A DNA stretch of 64,000 nt from NCBI RefSeq assembly GCF_036346295.1, contig NZ_CP107819.1, positions 3,782,001 to 3,846,000 of the forward strand, written 5' to 3'. A program made the position numbers and the translations under genes. This stretch comes from Streptomyces sp. NBC_00536. Its GTDB lineage: Bacteria > Actinomycetota > Actinomycetes > Streptomycetales > Streptomycetaceae. Shown in pieces: positions 8,633-17,378 of the stretch. Below the pieces are notes generated by a model. It had not been told where the DNA came from. It worked only from the letters and a program-made list of their open reading frames with translations, and made no database searches. The stretch's first letter is position 1. The number at the start of each line of letters is the position of its first letter.

Positions 8633-9628
8633 CTACTTCTTCAGCAGCCCCTTCGACTCCAGATAGGCCTTCGCGACGTCGGCGGGCTTGGCGCGCTCGG
8701 CGTCGACCTTGCGGTTCAAGTCGATCAGGTCGGCCGTCGTGAGCACCTTGGTGAGCTTGTCGAGGGCGGCCGCGACCTCCGGGGTGCCCGCGTCCTTGGC
8801 GTTGACGACGGGCAGGACGTTGTCCGCGTTCTGGAGCTTCTTGTCGTCCTCCAGCAGCACCAGGCCGTAGCTGTCGAGGGTGGCGTCGGTGGTCGTGGTG
8901 AGCACGAGCTGGTCGACGCCGTCCTTGACGGCCTGCTTGGACTGCGGGGTGCCGACGCCCTTGGGGTCAATACCGGAAATGTCGATTCCGTATGTCTTCT
9001 TCAAACCCACGGCGCAGAACGGGCGGACCGCGCATTCGTCACTCGCCGCGATCTTCACCTTCAGTCCGGACTTCCCCAGATCGGAAAGGGACTTGAGGTT
9101 GTTCTTCTGCGCGAATTCCTTGGTCACCGCGAAGGCGTTCTGGTCGACCGCCGCGCCCGCCGGGAGCACCTTGAGACCGAGCGGGCCCGCGAGCTTCTCC
9201 AGGGCCGTGACCGTCGCCGTCACGTCGCTGGACGCGACCGGCTTGTCCTCCGGCGCCTTGGAGCCGTTCACCTTGGCGTTGAGGAACTCCGCGAGGGTGG
9301 CCGCGTACTCCGGGACGACATCGATCTCGCCCTTCTCCAGCGACGGCTCGTACAGCTCCCGGTTGTTGACCGTGGTGATCGAGGTGCCGTAGCCCGCGTC
9401 CTTGAGGAGCTGCGCGTACAGCTCGGCCAGCACGTTCGACTCGGTGAACCCGGCCGCGCCGATCACCAGCTTGCCCTTGCCCCCGGCGGAGGAGGAATCG
9501 GACGACGACGAGGACGACGCGCCGCCGTCCTTCGTCTTCTCCAGGCTGTCACCGCCGCACGCGGAGAGCGAAGCGGTGAGGGCCACCGCGCCCAGGGTCG
9601 CGCCGAGGATGCGCGTGGTCTTGCCCAT
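8633..9628 (-). CDS. Osmoprotectant (glycine betaine/choline-type) ABC transporter binding lipoprotein
   Basis: A 331-residue OpuCC/ProX-type binding protein. The signal peptide ends in lipobox LSAC (ASLSACGGD), so it is anchored in the outer leaflet of the membrane by Cys about 25. A serine-rich linker precedes the mature domain, which begins KLVIGAAGFTESNVLAELYA, typical of quaternary-amine binding proteins. It is followed downstream on the same strand-order by two permease genes transcribed ahead of it, and the ATPase gene is divergent. The ligand is most likely a compatible solute, but related proteins bind other trimethyl-ammonium compounds such as ergothioneine. Confidence 0.88.
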   Translation of the reverse strand: MGKTTRILGATLGAVALTASLSACGGDSLEKTKDGGASSSSSSDSSSAGGKGKLVIGAAGFTESNVLAELYAQLLKDAGYGTSITTVNNRELYEPSLEKGEIDVVPEYAATLAEFLNAKVNGSKAPEDKPVASSDVTATVTALEKLAGPLGLKVLPAGAAVDQNAFAVTKEFAQKNNLKSLSDLGKSGLKVKIAASDECAVRPFCAVGLKKTYGIDISGIDPKGVGTPQSKQAVKDGVDQLVLTTTTDATLDSYGLVLLEDDKKLQNADNVLPVVNAKDAGTPEVAAALDKLTKVLTTADLIDLNRKVDAERAKPADVAKAYLESKGLLKK

Positions 9629-9706
9629 GGTTGCTCCGTTCAGGAGTCGAGAAGCGGAAATGAAGCAGGGATGAAGGTGAAGCGGAAACACGGGACGTAC
9701 GGAGGG

Positions 9707-10375
9707 TCAGCGGGCGGGCCCCGCCGGGCGCAGCAGCCGGTCGACGGCCACCAGGACGCCTTCCACCAGCAGGGCCAGCGCCGCCACCAGCAGGGCGCCC
9801 GCGATGACCTGCGGGGTGTTGAAGGTGTTGAACCCGGCCGTGATGATGCGGCCGAGGCCGCCCTGGCCGACCATGGCCGCGATCGTCGCCGTCGCGATGA
9901 CCTGGACGGCGGCGGAGCGCAGACCGGTCATCACCAGCGGGCGGGCGAGCGGCAGTTCCACCCGCAGGAAGAGCTGGCCGCCGGACATGCCCATGCCCCG
10001 GGCCGCCTCCACCACCGAGCGGTCCACCTCGCGCATGCCGACGTAGGCGTTGGTGAGCAGCGGCGGCAGGGCGAACAGGACCAGCGCGATGATCGTCGGG
10101 ACATAGCCCGCGCTGCGCAGCGGCGAGACCATGAACAGCGCGAGGACGGCGAAGACCGGTACGGCCCGGCCGATGTTGGACACGTTTATGGCGAGGGCGC
10201 CGCCCTTGCCGAGGTGGCCGAGCCACAGGCCGACCGGCAGGGCCACCGCGCAGGCGAGGGCGAGCGCCACCCCGCTCACGAAGGCGTGTTCCGCGAGCCG
10301 GTGCCAGACCCCGCTCTCGCCGGACCAGTGGGCACCGTCCGCCAGCCAGTCCCAGGCGTCCCCCAGCGCTCCCAT
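9707..10375 (-). CDS. Osmoprotectant ABC transporter permease
   Basis: A 222-residue inner-membrane permease of the BPD_transp_1 (OpuCB/CD) family with about six transmembrane helices. The EAA-type cytoplasmic loop reads VVEAARGMGMSGGQLFLRVELP. The ATG at 10375 is preceded 8 nt upstream by GGAGGG, which sits inside the end of the previous permease gene; only 4 bp separate the two. It forms the transmembrane pore with the preceding permease. Confidence 0.9.
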   Translation of the reverse strand: MGALGDAWDWLADGAHWSGESGVWHRLAEHAFVSGVALALACAVALPVGLWLGHLGKGGALAINVSNIGRAVPVFAVLALFMVSPLRSAGYVPTIIALVLFALPPLLTNAYVGMREVDRSVVEAARGMGMSGGQLFLRVELPLARPLVMTGLRSAAVQVIATATIAAMVGQGGLGRIITAGFNTFNTPQVIAGALLVAALALLVEGVLVAVDRLLRPAGPAR

Positions 10376-10379
10376 CGGC

Positions 10380-11057
10380 TCAGCCCTCCTGCACGGCGCG
10401 GGTCCAGGGGGTGACCAGCCGCTGTACGCCGAGCAGCAGCAGGTCGGCCACCAGCGCGAGCAGCACGCACAGCACGGAGGCGGTGAGCACCTGGGCCTTG
10501 AAGGAGCTGTTGACCGCGGGCGCGATCAGATTGCCGAGGCCGCCCTTGCCGACGATCGATCCGACCGTGGTGAGGGCGACGGTCGACACCGTGGCGATAC
10601 GGACCCCCGCGAGCAGCGCCGGGAGCGCGAGCGGCAGTTCGACCTGCCAGAGCAGCCGGCCCGGCCCGTATCCCATGCCGCGCGCCGCCTCGCGGACCTC
10701 CTCCGGTACGCCTTCCAGCCCGGCCAGCACATTGCGCACGAGGATCGTCAGCGAATAGAGCACCAGGCCGGTCACCACGAGGGAGGCCGAGAGCCCGAAG
10801 AACGGCAGGAGCAGCGAGAACATGGCGAGCGAGGGAATCGTGTAGAGCAGGGTCGTCAGGCCCAGCACGGGCGCGGCCCAGCGGCGGCCGCGGCGGGCCA
10901 GCAGGGCGAGCGGGACGGAGACCGCGATGCCGATGAGGACCGAGACCACGGTGATCCAGACGTGCTGGAGGGTGGCATCGGTCAGCTCCTGGCTCCGGGA
11001 AGTGACGTAGTCCCAGCAGATCCAGTCGTTCGCCACCAGGCAGTTCTGCCCGGCCAT
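10380..11057 (-). CDS. Osmoprotectant ABC transporter permease
   Basis: A 225-residue BPD_transp_1 permease with about five to six transmembrane helices and the EAA loop EVREAARGMGYGPGRLLWQ. It is the first gene of the binding-protein/permease operon. An in-frame GTG at 11066 exists, but the GGGGG ribosome-binding sequence has proper spacing only to the ATG at 11057, so that start was chosen. The divergent ATPase gene begins 143 bp away; the promoters of both units must lie in this gap. Confidence 0.88.
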   Translation of the reverse strand: MAGQNCLVANDWICWDYVTSRSQELTDATLQHVWITVVSVLIGIAVSVPLALLARRGRRWAAPVLGLTTLLYTIPSLAMFSLLLPFFGLSASLVVTGLVLYSLTILVRNVLAGLEGVPEEVREAARGMGYGPGRLLWQVELPLALPALLAGVRIATVSTVALTTVGSIVGKGGLGNLIAPAVNSSFKAQVLTASVLCVLLALVADLLLLGVQRLVTPWTRAVQEG

Positions 11058-11200
11058 CGTGCTCACCCCCAGTCACCGATCCGCTCACCGAACGCGTGTA
11101 CAGCGACCATAACCCCCGGCACCGACAACGGCCGGAATCATTCGCAACGGGGCAACACTCCCTTTACAAAACCCCTCCACGGGTAGGGAAGGATGGCCGT

Positions 11201-12166
11201 GTGATCCGATTCGAGCATGTGACCAAGCGTTACCCCGACGGAACGACGGCCGTGGAGGACCTGTCCTTCGAGGTGGCCGAGGGCGAGCTGGTCACCCTCG
11301 TCGGCCCGTCCGGCTGCGGCAAGACGACCACGATGAAAATGGTCAACCGGCTGATCGAGCCGACCGGCGGCCGGATCCTGCTGGACGGCGAGGACATCGC
11401 GGCCGCCGACCCCGTCGAACTGCGGCGCCGGATCGGCTACGTCATCCAGCAGGTCGGGCTCTTCCCGCACAAGACGGTGCTGGAGAACACCGCGACCGTG
11501 CCCCAGCTGATCGGCACGCCGAAGGGCAAGGCCCGCGCCCGGGCGGCCGAGCTGCTCGAACTGGTGGGACTGGATCCGGCCACCTACGGGGGCCGCTATC
11601 CGCAGCAGCTGTCGGGCGGCCAGCGCCAGCGCGTGGGCGTGGCCCGGGCGCTCGCCGCGGATCCGCCGGTATTGCTGATGGACGAGCCGTTCGGCGCGGT
11701 GGACCCGGTGGTCCGCGAGCGGCTGCAGAACGACCTGCTGGCCCTCCAGAAGTCCGTGCACAAAACGATCCTGCTGGTCACGCACGACCTGGAGGAGGCG
11801 ATCCGGCTCGGCGACCGCATCGCCGTCTACGGCCAGGGCACCATCGAGCAGTTCGCGAGCCCGGCCGCCGTGCTGGGCGCGCCCGCCACCGAGTACGTCG
11901 CCCGGTTCGTGGGCAGCGACCGGGGGCTCAAGCGGCTCGCGGTGACCGCGGTGGCGGCGGCCGACCTGGCCTCGGTGGACGGGCAGGGGGAGCCCGCCGC
12001 GTCGGTGGCGCTGGGGGCGACGCTGCGCGAGGCGCTGGCGGTGCTGCTCCAGGAGGACTCGGGGCGGATCGGGGTCACGGATCCGGCGTCGGGCGCGCTG
12101 GTCGGCGTACTCACTCCGGAGGGCGTGCACCGGGCACTGCGCCGGGCGGAGTTCCAGGAGGCCTGA
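11201..12166 (+). CDS. Osmoprotectant ABC transporter ATP-binding protein
   Basis: A 321-residue ATPase of the OpuCA/ProV type. Walker A GPSGCGKTT, signature LSGGQRQRVG, Walker B VLLMDEPFGAVDP and the switch His in LLVTHDLEEA are all intact. A short C-terminal extension (about 245-321) resembles a single CBS motif (SGRIGVTDPASGALVGVLT), the osmosensing part of such ATPases. The GTG at 11201 follows GGGAAGGA with 7-8 nt spacing. It is transcribed divergently from the permease and binding-protein genes it should serve. Confidence 0.9.
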   Translation: MIRFEHVTKRYPDGTTAVEDLSFEVAEGELVTLVGPSGCGKTTTMKMVNRLIEPTGGRILLDGEDIAAADPVELRRRIGYVIQQVGLFPHKTVLENTATVPQLIGTPKGKARARAAELLELVGLDPATYGGRYPQQLSGGQRQRVGVARALAADPPVLLMDEPFGAVDPVVRERLQNDLLALQKSVHKTILLVTHDLEEAIRLGDRIAVYGQGTIEQFASPAAVLGAPATEYVARFVGSDRGLKRLAVTAVAAADLASVDGQGEPAASVALGATLREALAVLLQEDSGRIGVTDPASGALVGVLTPEGVHRALRRAEFQEA

Positions 12167-12190
12167 GCCCGCACGAAGAGGTGTGACGAG

Positions 12191-12250
12191 GCGTGACCGT
12201 ACAAAGACGTGTGCCCGTACAAGACGTGTGACCGTACAAAGACGTGTGAC
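12191..12250. repeat. 17-18-bp degenerate tandem repeat
   Basis: About three and a half units of the form GTGTGACCGTACAAAGAC follow each other directly after the ATPase gene, with small changes (CCCGTACAAGAC in the second). The last partial unit runs into the terminator hairpin. It is too short and spacer-free to be a CRISPR array. Confidence 0.7.
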
Positions 12251-12271
12251 CGGCCACATCGGGCCGGTCAC
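12246..12271. terminator. Bidirectional hairpin between convergent ATPase and esterase genes
   Basis: A perfect 10-bp stem GTGACCGGCC / GGCCGGTCAC with a 6-nt loop lies between two converging genes and should end both transcripts. Confidence 0.7.
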
Positions 12272-12298
12272 GGGTCGCGCTCACTGCTGCACTCGGGG

Positions 12299-13408
12299 TC
12301 AGGCCTGGACCCGGCCGCTCAGCCACACCAGCATCGGGGGGATCTCCCGGCGCCAGGTGTTGAAGTTGTGGCCGCCGCTGTCGAGGATGATCGAGGAGAC
12401 CCGGTCCGAGCCCTTGACGCCCTTGATGAACTTGCGGGTGTCACCGAGGTTCGGCTCGCCCTTCTCACTGCTGGTGACCAGGAACGACGTACCGCTCGGG
12501 GCCTTGCTCTGCATGCTCTTCAGGACGTCGGCGCGGTCCTTGAGCTTGTTGTCGCCGTGGAAGAGGTCACCGGTGGTCGGGTCGTTCGGGGCCTCGTAGT
12601 AGGCGGACAGGCCCACGGCCGTGCCGAAGGTCTTCGGGTGGTGCGCGGCGATCTTCAGGGCGCAGTAGCCGCCCGTCGAGTTGCCGATGAAGGCCATGTT
12701 CTCGGCCTTCTTGCCGACCCGGAAGGTCGAGGTGATGGCCTGCGGCAGGTCCTGCGCGAAGAAGGTCTCGGTCTGCGGGCCGCCCGGGATGTCCACGCAC
12801 TCGGTGTCGCGCGGCGGTGCGACGGTCGGCCGGAGCATGACCAGGATCATCGGCTTCATCTTGCCCGCTTTGGCCTGCTTGAAGGCCGTCATGGGGTAGT
12901 TCAGCCCTTTGATCAGGTTTTCCGCCGTGCCCGGGTAACCGGTCAGGACGATCCCGGCCGGAAAGTTGGCCTTCGCGTGCTGCGGCTGGAAGTACTCCGG
13001 CGGCAGCCAGACGTAGCCCGGGCTCGTTATGTTCGACTTCTGGCCCGTTATCGAGACCTTCAGGATCTGGCCGCCGACCGCCGGGCGGGCACCTCCCGGG
13101 ACGTCGAGCTTCTGCTTGTCGACGACCTTGATGTCCTTGCTGCTCATCGAGTGGTCGACGACCTTGCCCACGGAGGTCTCCTGGCCGAAGAGGTCGGCCC
13201 AGGATCCGTAGAAGAGGAAGGACTTGTTGGCCGCGAGGCCGACCGCCGAGAACAGCGCCAGCTGCGTCGCCAGGAGGAGGGCGATGCGGCCGGTGTACGC
13301 ACGGAACGTGCGGCCCGAGAGCCGCGGCCAGAACCAGACCGTTGCCGCGAACAGCAGCACACCGGCGATGATGGCCAGCGCCAGAACCAGATTGCTGGTG
13401 AGACCCAT
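12299..13408 (-). CDS. Membrane-anchored esterase (antigen 85/esterase D-like)
   Basis: A 369-residue protein with two N-terminal transmembrane helices (about residues 5-25 and 40-62) and an extracytoplasmic alpha/beta-hydrolase domain of the putative esterase family that includes mycolyltransferases. The nucleophile elbow is GNSTGGYCALK and the C-terminal His lies in SGGHNFNTWRREIPPML. Streptomycetes lack mycolic acids, so the acyl acceptor is unknown. It is divergent from a DUF2156 protein (151-bp gap), an arrangement suggesting a common role in envelope lipid metabolism. Confidence 0.87.
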   Translation of the reverse strand: MGLTSNLVLALAIIAGVLLFAATVWFWPRLSGRTFRAYTGRIALLLATQLALFSAVGLAANKSFLFYGSWADLFGQETSVGKVVDHSMSSKDIKVVDKQKLDVPGGARPAVGGQILKVSITGQKSNITSPGYVWLPPEYFQPQHAKANFPAGIVLTGYPGTAENLIKGLNYPMTAFKQAKAGKMKPMILVMLRPTVAPPRDTECVDIPGGPQTETFFAQDLPQAITSTFRVGKKAENMAFIGNSTGGYCALKIAAHHPKTFGTAVGLSAYYEAPNDPTTGDLFHGDNKLKDRADVLKSMQSKAPSGTSFLVTSSEKGEPNLGDTRKFIKGVKGSDRVSSIILDSGGHNFNTWRREIPPMLVWLSGRVQA

Positions 13409-13559
13409 GAGCAGTAAGCCGTCTTTCTGAGTGGCAGGACGAGTTTTTCCGAAGAGAGAGTGAACCCGCTCCCCCTTCGTGTCGTCCTACTGGACGCACC
13501 ACACTCCGGAGGCCGTCACAGCCTTCGGCCAATGATCTCTCGCGGAGCAACGGGAAGCG

Positions 13560-15416
13560 ATGTCTAGCAGGATAGATGGCGATAAGTCGGGACAGGTTCC
13601 GAGTCGGGTCCGACGAATCCTTCGCGGACCACGACCGGAAGCCGTACCCGGGCTGGTAGGCACGGCCGTCATGATCGTCGGATTCCTCGACATCATCGCC
13701 GGTGTCTTCCCGCGCTTTCGGCACAGCAGGGTCCACGCCTTCACCGAGGTGATCCCCGGATCCCTCGGCCCCTTCGCCGCCGCCCTCGCGATCAGCGCGG
13801 GCGTGCTGCTGCTCCTGCTCGCGCACGGCCTCAAGCGCCGCAAGCGCCGGGCCTGGCGGGCGGCGGTCGTCCTGCTGCCCGCGGGCGCGGTCGCGCAGTT
13901 CGCGTACCGGCACTCCTTCGTCACCCTGGTCCTCGCGGCGGCGCTGTTCGCGCTGATGCTGCGCCACCAGAATGAATTCAAGGCGCTGCCGGACCCGCGC
14001 AGCCGCTGGAAGGCGCTGGCCAACTTCGTCCTGATGAGCGCGGGCTCGATCGGCCTCGGCCTGATCATCGTCAACTCTCACCCGGGCAAGGTCGTCGGCG
14101 ATCCGGGCATCTACGAACAGATCACCCACGTCGTCTACGGCATCTTCGGCTTCGAGGGCCCCGTCGACTACGCCGGGCGCGTCTCCTGGACCGTCGGCTA
14201 CTCGCTCGGCGCGCTCGGCATGCTGACCGCGCTGACCACGATGTACCTCGCCTTCCGGCCCGAGCACCCGGCCGCCCGGCTCACCGAGGACGACGAGACC
14301 AAGCTGCGCGCGCTGCTGGCCAAGCACGGCGCCCGCGACTCGCTCGGTCACTTCGCGCTCCGCCGCGACAAGGCCGTCGTCTTCTCCCCCAGCGGCAAGG
14401 CCGCCGTCACCTACCGCGTCGTCTCCAGCGTGATGCTCGCCTCCGGCGACCCCATAGGAGACGTCGAGGCCTGGCCCGGCGCGATCGAGCGGTTCATGGA
14501 GGAGGCCAAGGCTCACTCGTGGACCCCGGCCGTCGTCGGCTGCTCCGAGACCGGCGGCGAGGTGTGGACCCGCGAGACCGGGCTCGACGCCCTGGAGCTG
14601 GGCGACGAGGCGATCGTCGACGTCAAAGACTTCTCCCTCTCCGGGCGCGCGATGCGCAACGTCCGTCAGATGGTCAAGCGCATCGAGCGCAACGGCTACA
14701 CCACCAAGGTCCGGCGGGTCAGCGAGCTGACCGCGACCGAGCTGGAGCAGGTCCGCGGCGCCGCCGAGGCGTGGCGCGGCACCGACACCGAGCGCGGTTT
14801 CTCCATGGCGCTGGGCCGGGTCGGCGACCCGGGCGACGGCGACTGCTACATCGCCACCGCGCACCGCGTCCAGGAGGGCGACACCAGCCCGTACGGCGAC
14901 CTGAAGGCCGTCCTGCACTTCGTCCCGTGGGGCAAGGACGGCATGTCGCTGGAGATGATGCGCCGCGACCGCGCCGCCGACCCCGGCATGAACGAGCTGC
15001 TGATCGTGGCCTCCCTGGAGGCCTCCCCCGGCCTCGGCATCGAGAAGGTCTCGCTGAACTTCGCGATGTTCCGCGCGGCGCTCGCCCGCGGCGAGAAGAT
15101 CGGCGCGGGTCCGGTCCTGCGCATGTGGCGCGGGCTGCTCGTCTTCCTCTCGCGCTGGTTCCAGATCGAGTCGCTGTACAAGTTCAACGAGAAGTTCCGC
15201 CCCCGCTGGGAGCCGCGCTTCATGGTCTACCGCAGCAGCCGTGACCTGCCCCGCATCGGCTTCGCCGTGATGCAGGCGGAGGGCTTCGTGAACGTGGCCC
15301 TGCCGCGCCTCTTCGAGAGCCGCCGGCGCCCGAAGCAGGTCCGTACCTGCGCCCACGACCACGATCACGACGCCACCGTGCCCGCCCAGGCCGACCGCAA
15401 GGTCCAGGCGGCGTAG
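13560..15416 (+). CDS. MprF-like membrane protein with phosphatidylglycerol lysyltransferase (DUF2156) domain
   Basis: A 618-residue integral membrane protein. About six transmembrane helices occupy residues 30-235, followed by a cytoplasmic DUF2156/GNAT-like domain (about 255-600). Segments such as VWTRETGLDALELGDEAIVD and NVRQMVKRIERNGYTTKV are typical of MprF synthase domains. MprF enzymes transfer an aminoacyl group from tRNA to phosphatidylglycerol and lower the negative membrane charge. The N-terminal flippase part is shorter than in full MprF. The divergent esterase neighbour fits an envelope-stress role. The C-terminus is His-rich (HDHDHDA). Confidence 0.85.
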   Translation: MSSRIDGDKSGQVPSRVRRILRGPRPEAVPGLVGTAVMIVGFLDIIAGVFPRFRHSRVHAFTEVIPGSLGPFAAALAISAGVLLLLLAHGLKRRKRRAWRAAVVLLPAGAVAQFAYRHSFVTLVLAAALFALMLRHQNEFKALPDPRSRWKALANFVLMSAGSIGLGLIIVNSHPGKVVGDPGIYEQITHVVYGIFGFEGPVDYAGRVSWTVGYSLGALGMLTALTTMYLAFRPEHPAARLTEDDETKLRALLAKHGARDSLGHFALRRDKAVVFSPSGKAAVTYRVVSSVMLASGDPIGDVEAWPGAIERFMEEAKAHSWTPAVVGCSETGGEVWTRETGLDALELGDEAIVDVKDFSLSGRAMRNVRQMVKRIERNGYTTKVRRVSELTATELEQVRGAAEAWRGTDTERGFSMALGRVGDPGDGDCYIATAHRVQEGDTSPYGDLKAVLHFVPWGKDGMSLEMMRRDRAADPGMNELLIVASLEASPGLGIEKVSLNFAMFRAALARGEKIGAGPVLRMWRGLLVFLSRWFQIESLYKFNEKFRPRWEPRFMVYRSSRDLPRIGFAVMQAEGFVNVALPRLFESRRRPKQVRTCAHDHDHDATVPAQADRKVQAA

Positions 15417-15459
15417 CTCCGCGGCGGCGTACTTCCGGTGCGCACGCGCGTACGGACAC

Positions 15460-15494
15460 CAGGGCCCCGGCAGCCGAAAGGCGCCGGGGCCCTG
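15460..15494 (+). terminator. Strong hairpin terminator after the MprF-like gene
   Basis: A perfect 12-bp stem (CAGGGCCCCGGC at 15460-15471 and its complement at 15483-15494) with an 11-nt loop separates the MprF-like gene from folP. Confidence 0.8.
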
Positions 15495-15524
15495 TCATAT
15501 CCAGGGCAGCTCTACCCTGGACCC

Positions 15525-16397
15525 ATGAACACGAAGCGCGGAGCCGTCGCCAGGGGCATCGTCACGGGGCTGCCCCAGTGGGACCGCTGCGGGGTCATGG
15601 GCGTCGTCAACGTCACCCCCGACTCGTTCTCCGACGGCGGACGCTGGTTCGACACCACCGCGGCGGTCAAGCGCGGCCTGGACCTGGTGGCCGAGGGCGC
15701 CGACCTCGTGGACGTCGGCGGCGAGTCCACCCGGCCCGGCGCGACCCGGGTCGACGAGGAGGAAGAGCTGCGCCGGGTCGTCCCCGTGGTGCGCGGCCTG
15801 GCCTCCGAGGGGGTCTCCGTGTCCGTCGACACCATGCGGGCCAGCGTGGCCGCGCGGGCCGTCGAGGCGGGCGCGGTGCTGGTCAACGACGTGAGCGGCG
15901 GACTGGCCGACCCCGGCATGATCGCGGCCGTCGCGGCCGCCGAGGTGCCCTTCGTGGTCATGCACTGGCGCGGCTTCAGCGAGGGCATGAACGGCCTCGC
16001 CGTGTACGAGGACGTGGTCGCCGAGGTCACCGCCGAGCTGCGGGAGCGGATCGACGCGGTCATCGCGGGCGGGATCGCCCCCGAGCGGCTCGTCGTGGAC
16101 CCGGGACTCGGCTTCGCCAAGAACGCCGAACACGACCTGGCACTGGTCGCGCACCTCCCCGAGCTGCGCGCGCTGGGCTTCCCGCTGCTGGTCGCGGCCT
16201 CCCGCAAGCGGTTCCTCGGCCGGGTGCTGGCGGGCGCCACCGGCTCCGCCCCGCCGCCCGCCCGCGAGCGGGACGCGGCCACCGCCGCCGTCTCCGCGAT
16301 CGCGGCGCACGAGGGCGCCTGGGCCGTCCGGGTCCACGAGGTACGGGCGACCGCGGACGCGGTTCGGGTGGCCCGCGCCGTGGAAGGGGCACTGTGA
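15525..16397 (+). CDS. folP: Dihydropteroate synthase
   Basis: A 290-residue TIM-barrel enzyme that condenses p-aminobenzoate with dihydropterin pyrophosphate in folate synthesis; target of sulfonamides. Diagnostic motifs are MGVVNVTPDSFSDGG, VDVGGESTRPGA, LVNDVSGG and VAASRKRFLG. The ATG at 15525 lies 30 bp past a strong terminator, and the frame upstream translates the hairpin. It heads a same-direction folate cluster with a SnoaL-like gene, folB and folK, so one operon is likely. Confidence 0.95.
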   Translation: MNTKRGAVARGIVTGLPQWDRCGVMGVVNVTPDSFSDGGRWFDTTAAVKRGLDLVAEGADLVDVGGESTRPGATRVDEEEELRRVVPVVRGLASEGVSVSVDTMRASVAARAVEAGAVLVNDVSGGLADPGMIAAVAAAEVPFVVMHWRGFSEGMNGLAVYEDVVAEVTAELRERIDAVIAGGIAPERLVVDPGLGFAKNAEHDLALVAHLPELRALGFPLLVAASRKRFLGRVLAGATGSAPPPARERDAATAAVSAIAAHEGAWAVRVHEVRATADAVRVARAVEGAL

Positions 16398-16446
16398 TCC
16401 GCGCAGTGATCCGCACGGCGGGCGAACCCGCAGGGAAAGGGGCACG

Positions 16447-16890
16447 GTGAGCCGTACCGACATCGAGGCGGTCGAAGAGGTCAACACGGCCTTCTACGAG
16501 GCGATGGAGCAGGGCGACTTCGACGCGCTCTCGGCGCTGTGGCTGGAGGACGAGATCTCCTGCGTCCACCCGGGCTGGCCGGTGCTGGCGGGCCGCGGCG
16601 AGGTCCTGCGCTCGTACGCCCTGATCATGAGCCACACCGAATACATCCAGTTCTTCCTCACCGACACCAAGGTGGCCGTGATAGCCGACACGGCCGTGGT
16701 CACCTGCACCGAGAACATCCTCAGCGGCGGGCCCGCCGAGGACGGCGGCGAGCTGGGCCCCCTCGTGGGGCAGCTGGTCGTCGCGACGAATGTGTTCCGT
16801 CGCACACCGGCGGGGTGGCGGCTCTGGTCCCACCACGGTTCTCCGGTGCTCACGGACTCCGACGAGGACGAGGACGAGGAGCCTTCGTGA
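16447..16890 (+). CDS. SnoaL/NTF2-like protein in the folate cluster
   Basis: A 147-residue small alpha+beta-barrel protein (nuclear transport factor 2 superfamily, calcium/calmodulin-kinase association or SnoaL type). The start region VEEVNTAFYEAMEQGDFDAL and the strands ending VVATNVFRRTPAGWRLWSHH are characteristic. It has an acidic tail (DSDEDEDEE). The GTG start follows folP by 49 bp and folB comes next, so it is probably co-transcribed with the folate genes, but no catalytic role is evident. Confidence 0.85.
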   Translation: MSRTDIEAVEEVNTAFYEAMEQGDFDALSALWLEDEISCVHPGWPVLAGRGEVLRSYALIMSHTEYIQFFLTDTKVAVIADTAVVTCTENILSGGPAEDGGELGPLVGQLVVATNVFRRTPAGWRLWSHHGSPVLTDSDEDEDEEPS

Positions 16891-17018
16891 CCCCGTCGGC
16901 ACGGTTTGCCTTTTATCGCAGGTAAATTCGAAGGCGGACGACGCCGACCGCACTCGGCTCAGGCCCTTGCCCCGGGGAGCCCCGGACGGCAGCACCTACG
17001 AAAGCAGGAGTGATTCGC

Positions 17019-17378
17019 GTGGATCGTGTCGCGCTGCGCGGCCTCAAGGCTCGCGGACACCATGGCGTCTTCCCCCGGGAGCGCGAGGAAGGCCAGACCT
17101 TCATCGTCGACCTCGTGCTCCACATCGACACCCGGCCCGCCGCCACGGACGACGACCTGACAAAGACCGTGCACTACGGCGTGGTCGCCGAAGAAGTCGT
17201 CGAGGTGGTCCAGGGCGAGCCGGTCGACCTGATCGAGACCCTCGCCGAGCGGATCGCCCAGCGCTGCCTCAAGCACGACGCGGTCGCCCAGGTGGAGGTC
17301 GTCGTGCACAAGCCGGACGCGCCGATCACCGTCCCCTTCGACGACGTGACCATCACGATCACCCGGAGCCGCGCATGA
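17019..17378 (+). CDS. folB: Dihydroneopterin aldolase
   Basis: A 119-residue enzyme that cleaves 7,8-dihydroneopterin to 6-hydroxymethyldihydropterin and glycolaldehyde. It shows LRGLKARGHHGVFPRE at the start, Glu in REREEGQTFIVD, the tyrosine in VHYGVVAEEV and the ending VTITITRSR. Two in-frame GTG codons are possible (17010 and 17019); the GGAG at 17007-17010 overlaps the first but has 8-nt spacing to the second, so 17019 was chosen. Its stop overlaps folK by 4 bp. Confidence 0.93.
   Translation: MDRVALRGLKARGHHGVFPREREEGQTFIVDLVLHIDTRPAATDDDLTKTVHYGVVAEEVVEVVQGEPVDLIETLAERIAQRCLKHDAVAQVEVVVHKPDAPITVPFDDVTITITRSRA

Noticed and set aside
12191..12250. Possible CRISPR-like repeats
   Set aside because: Units are directly adjacent without spacers and there are no cas genes.
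13462..13486. Sigma-E-type promoter (GAAC ... GTC) before the MprF-like gene
   Set aside because: The spacing between the two elements does not fit an ECF promoter well, and the match is too short to claim.
12567..15368. 933-codon minus-strand open frame over the MprF-like gene
   Set aside because: Shadow frame of the DUF2156 gene; no domain.
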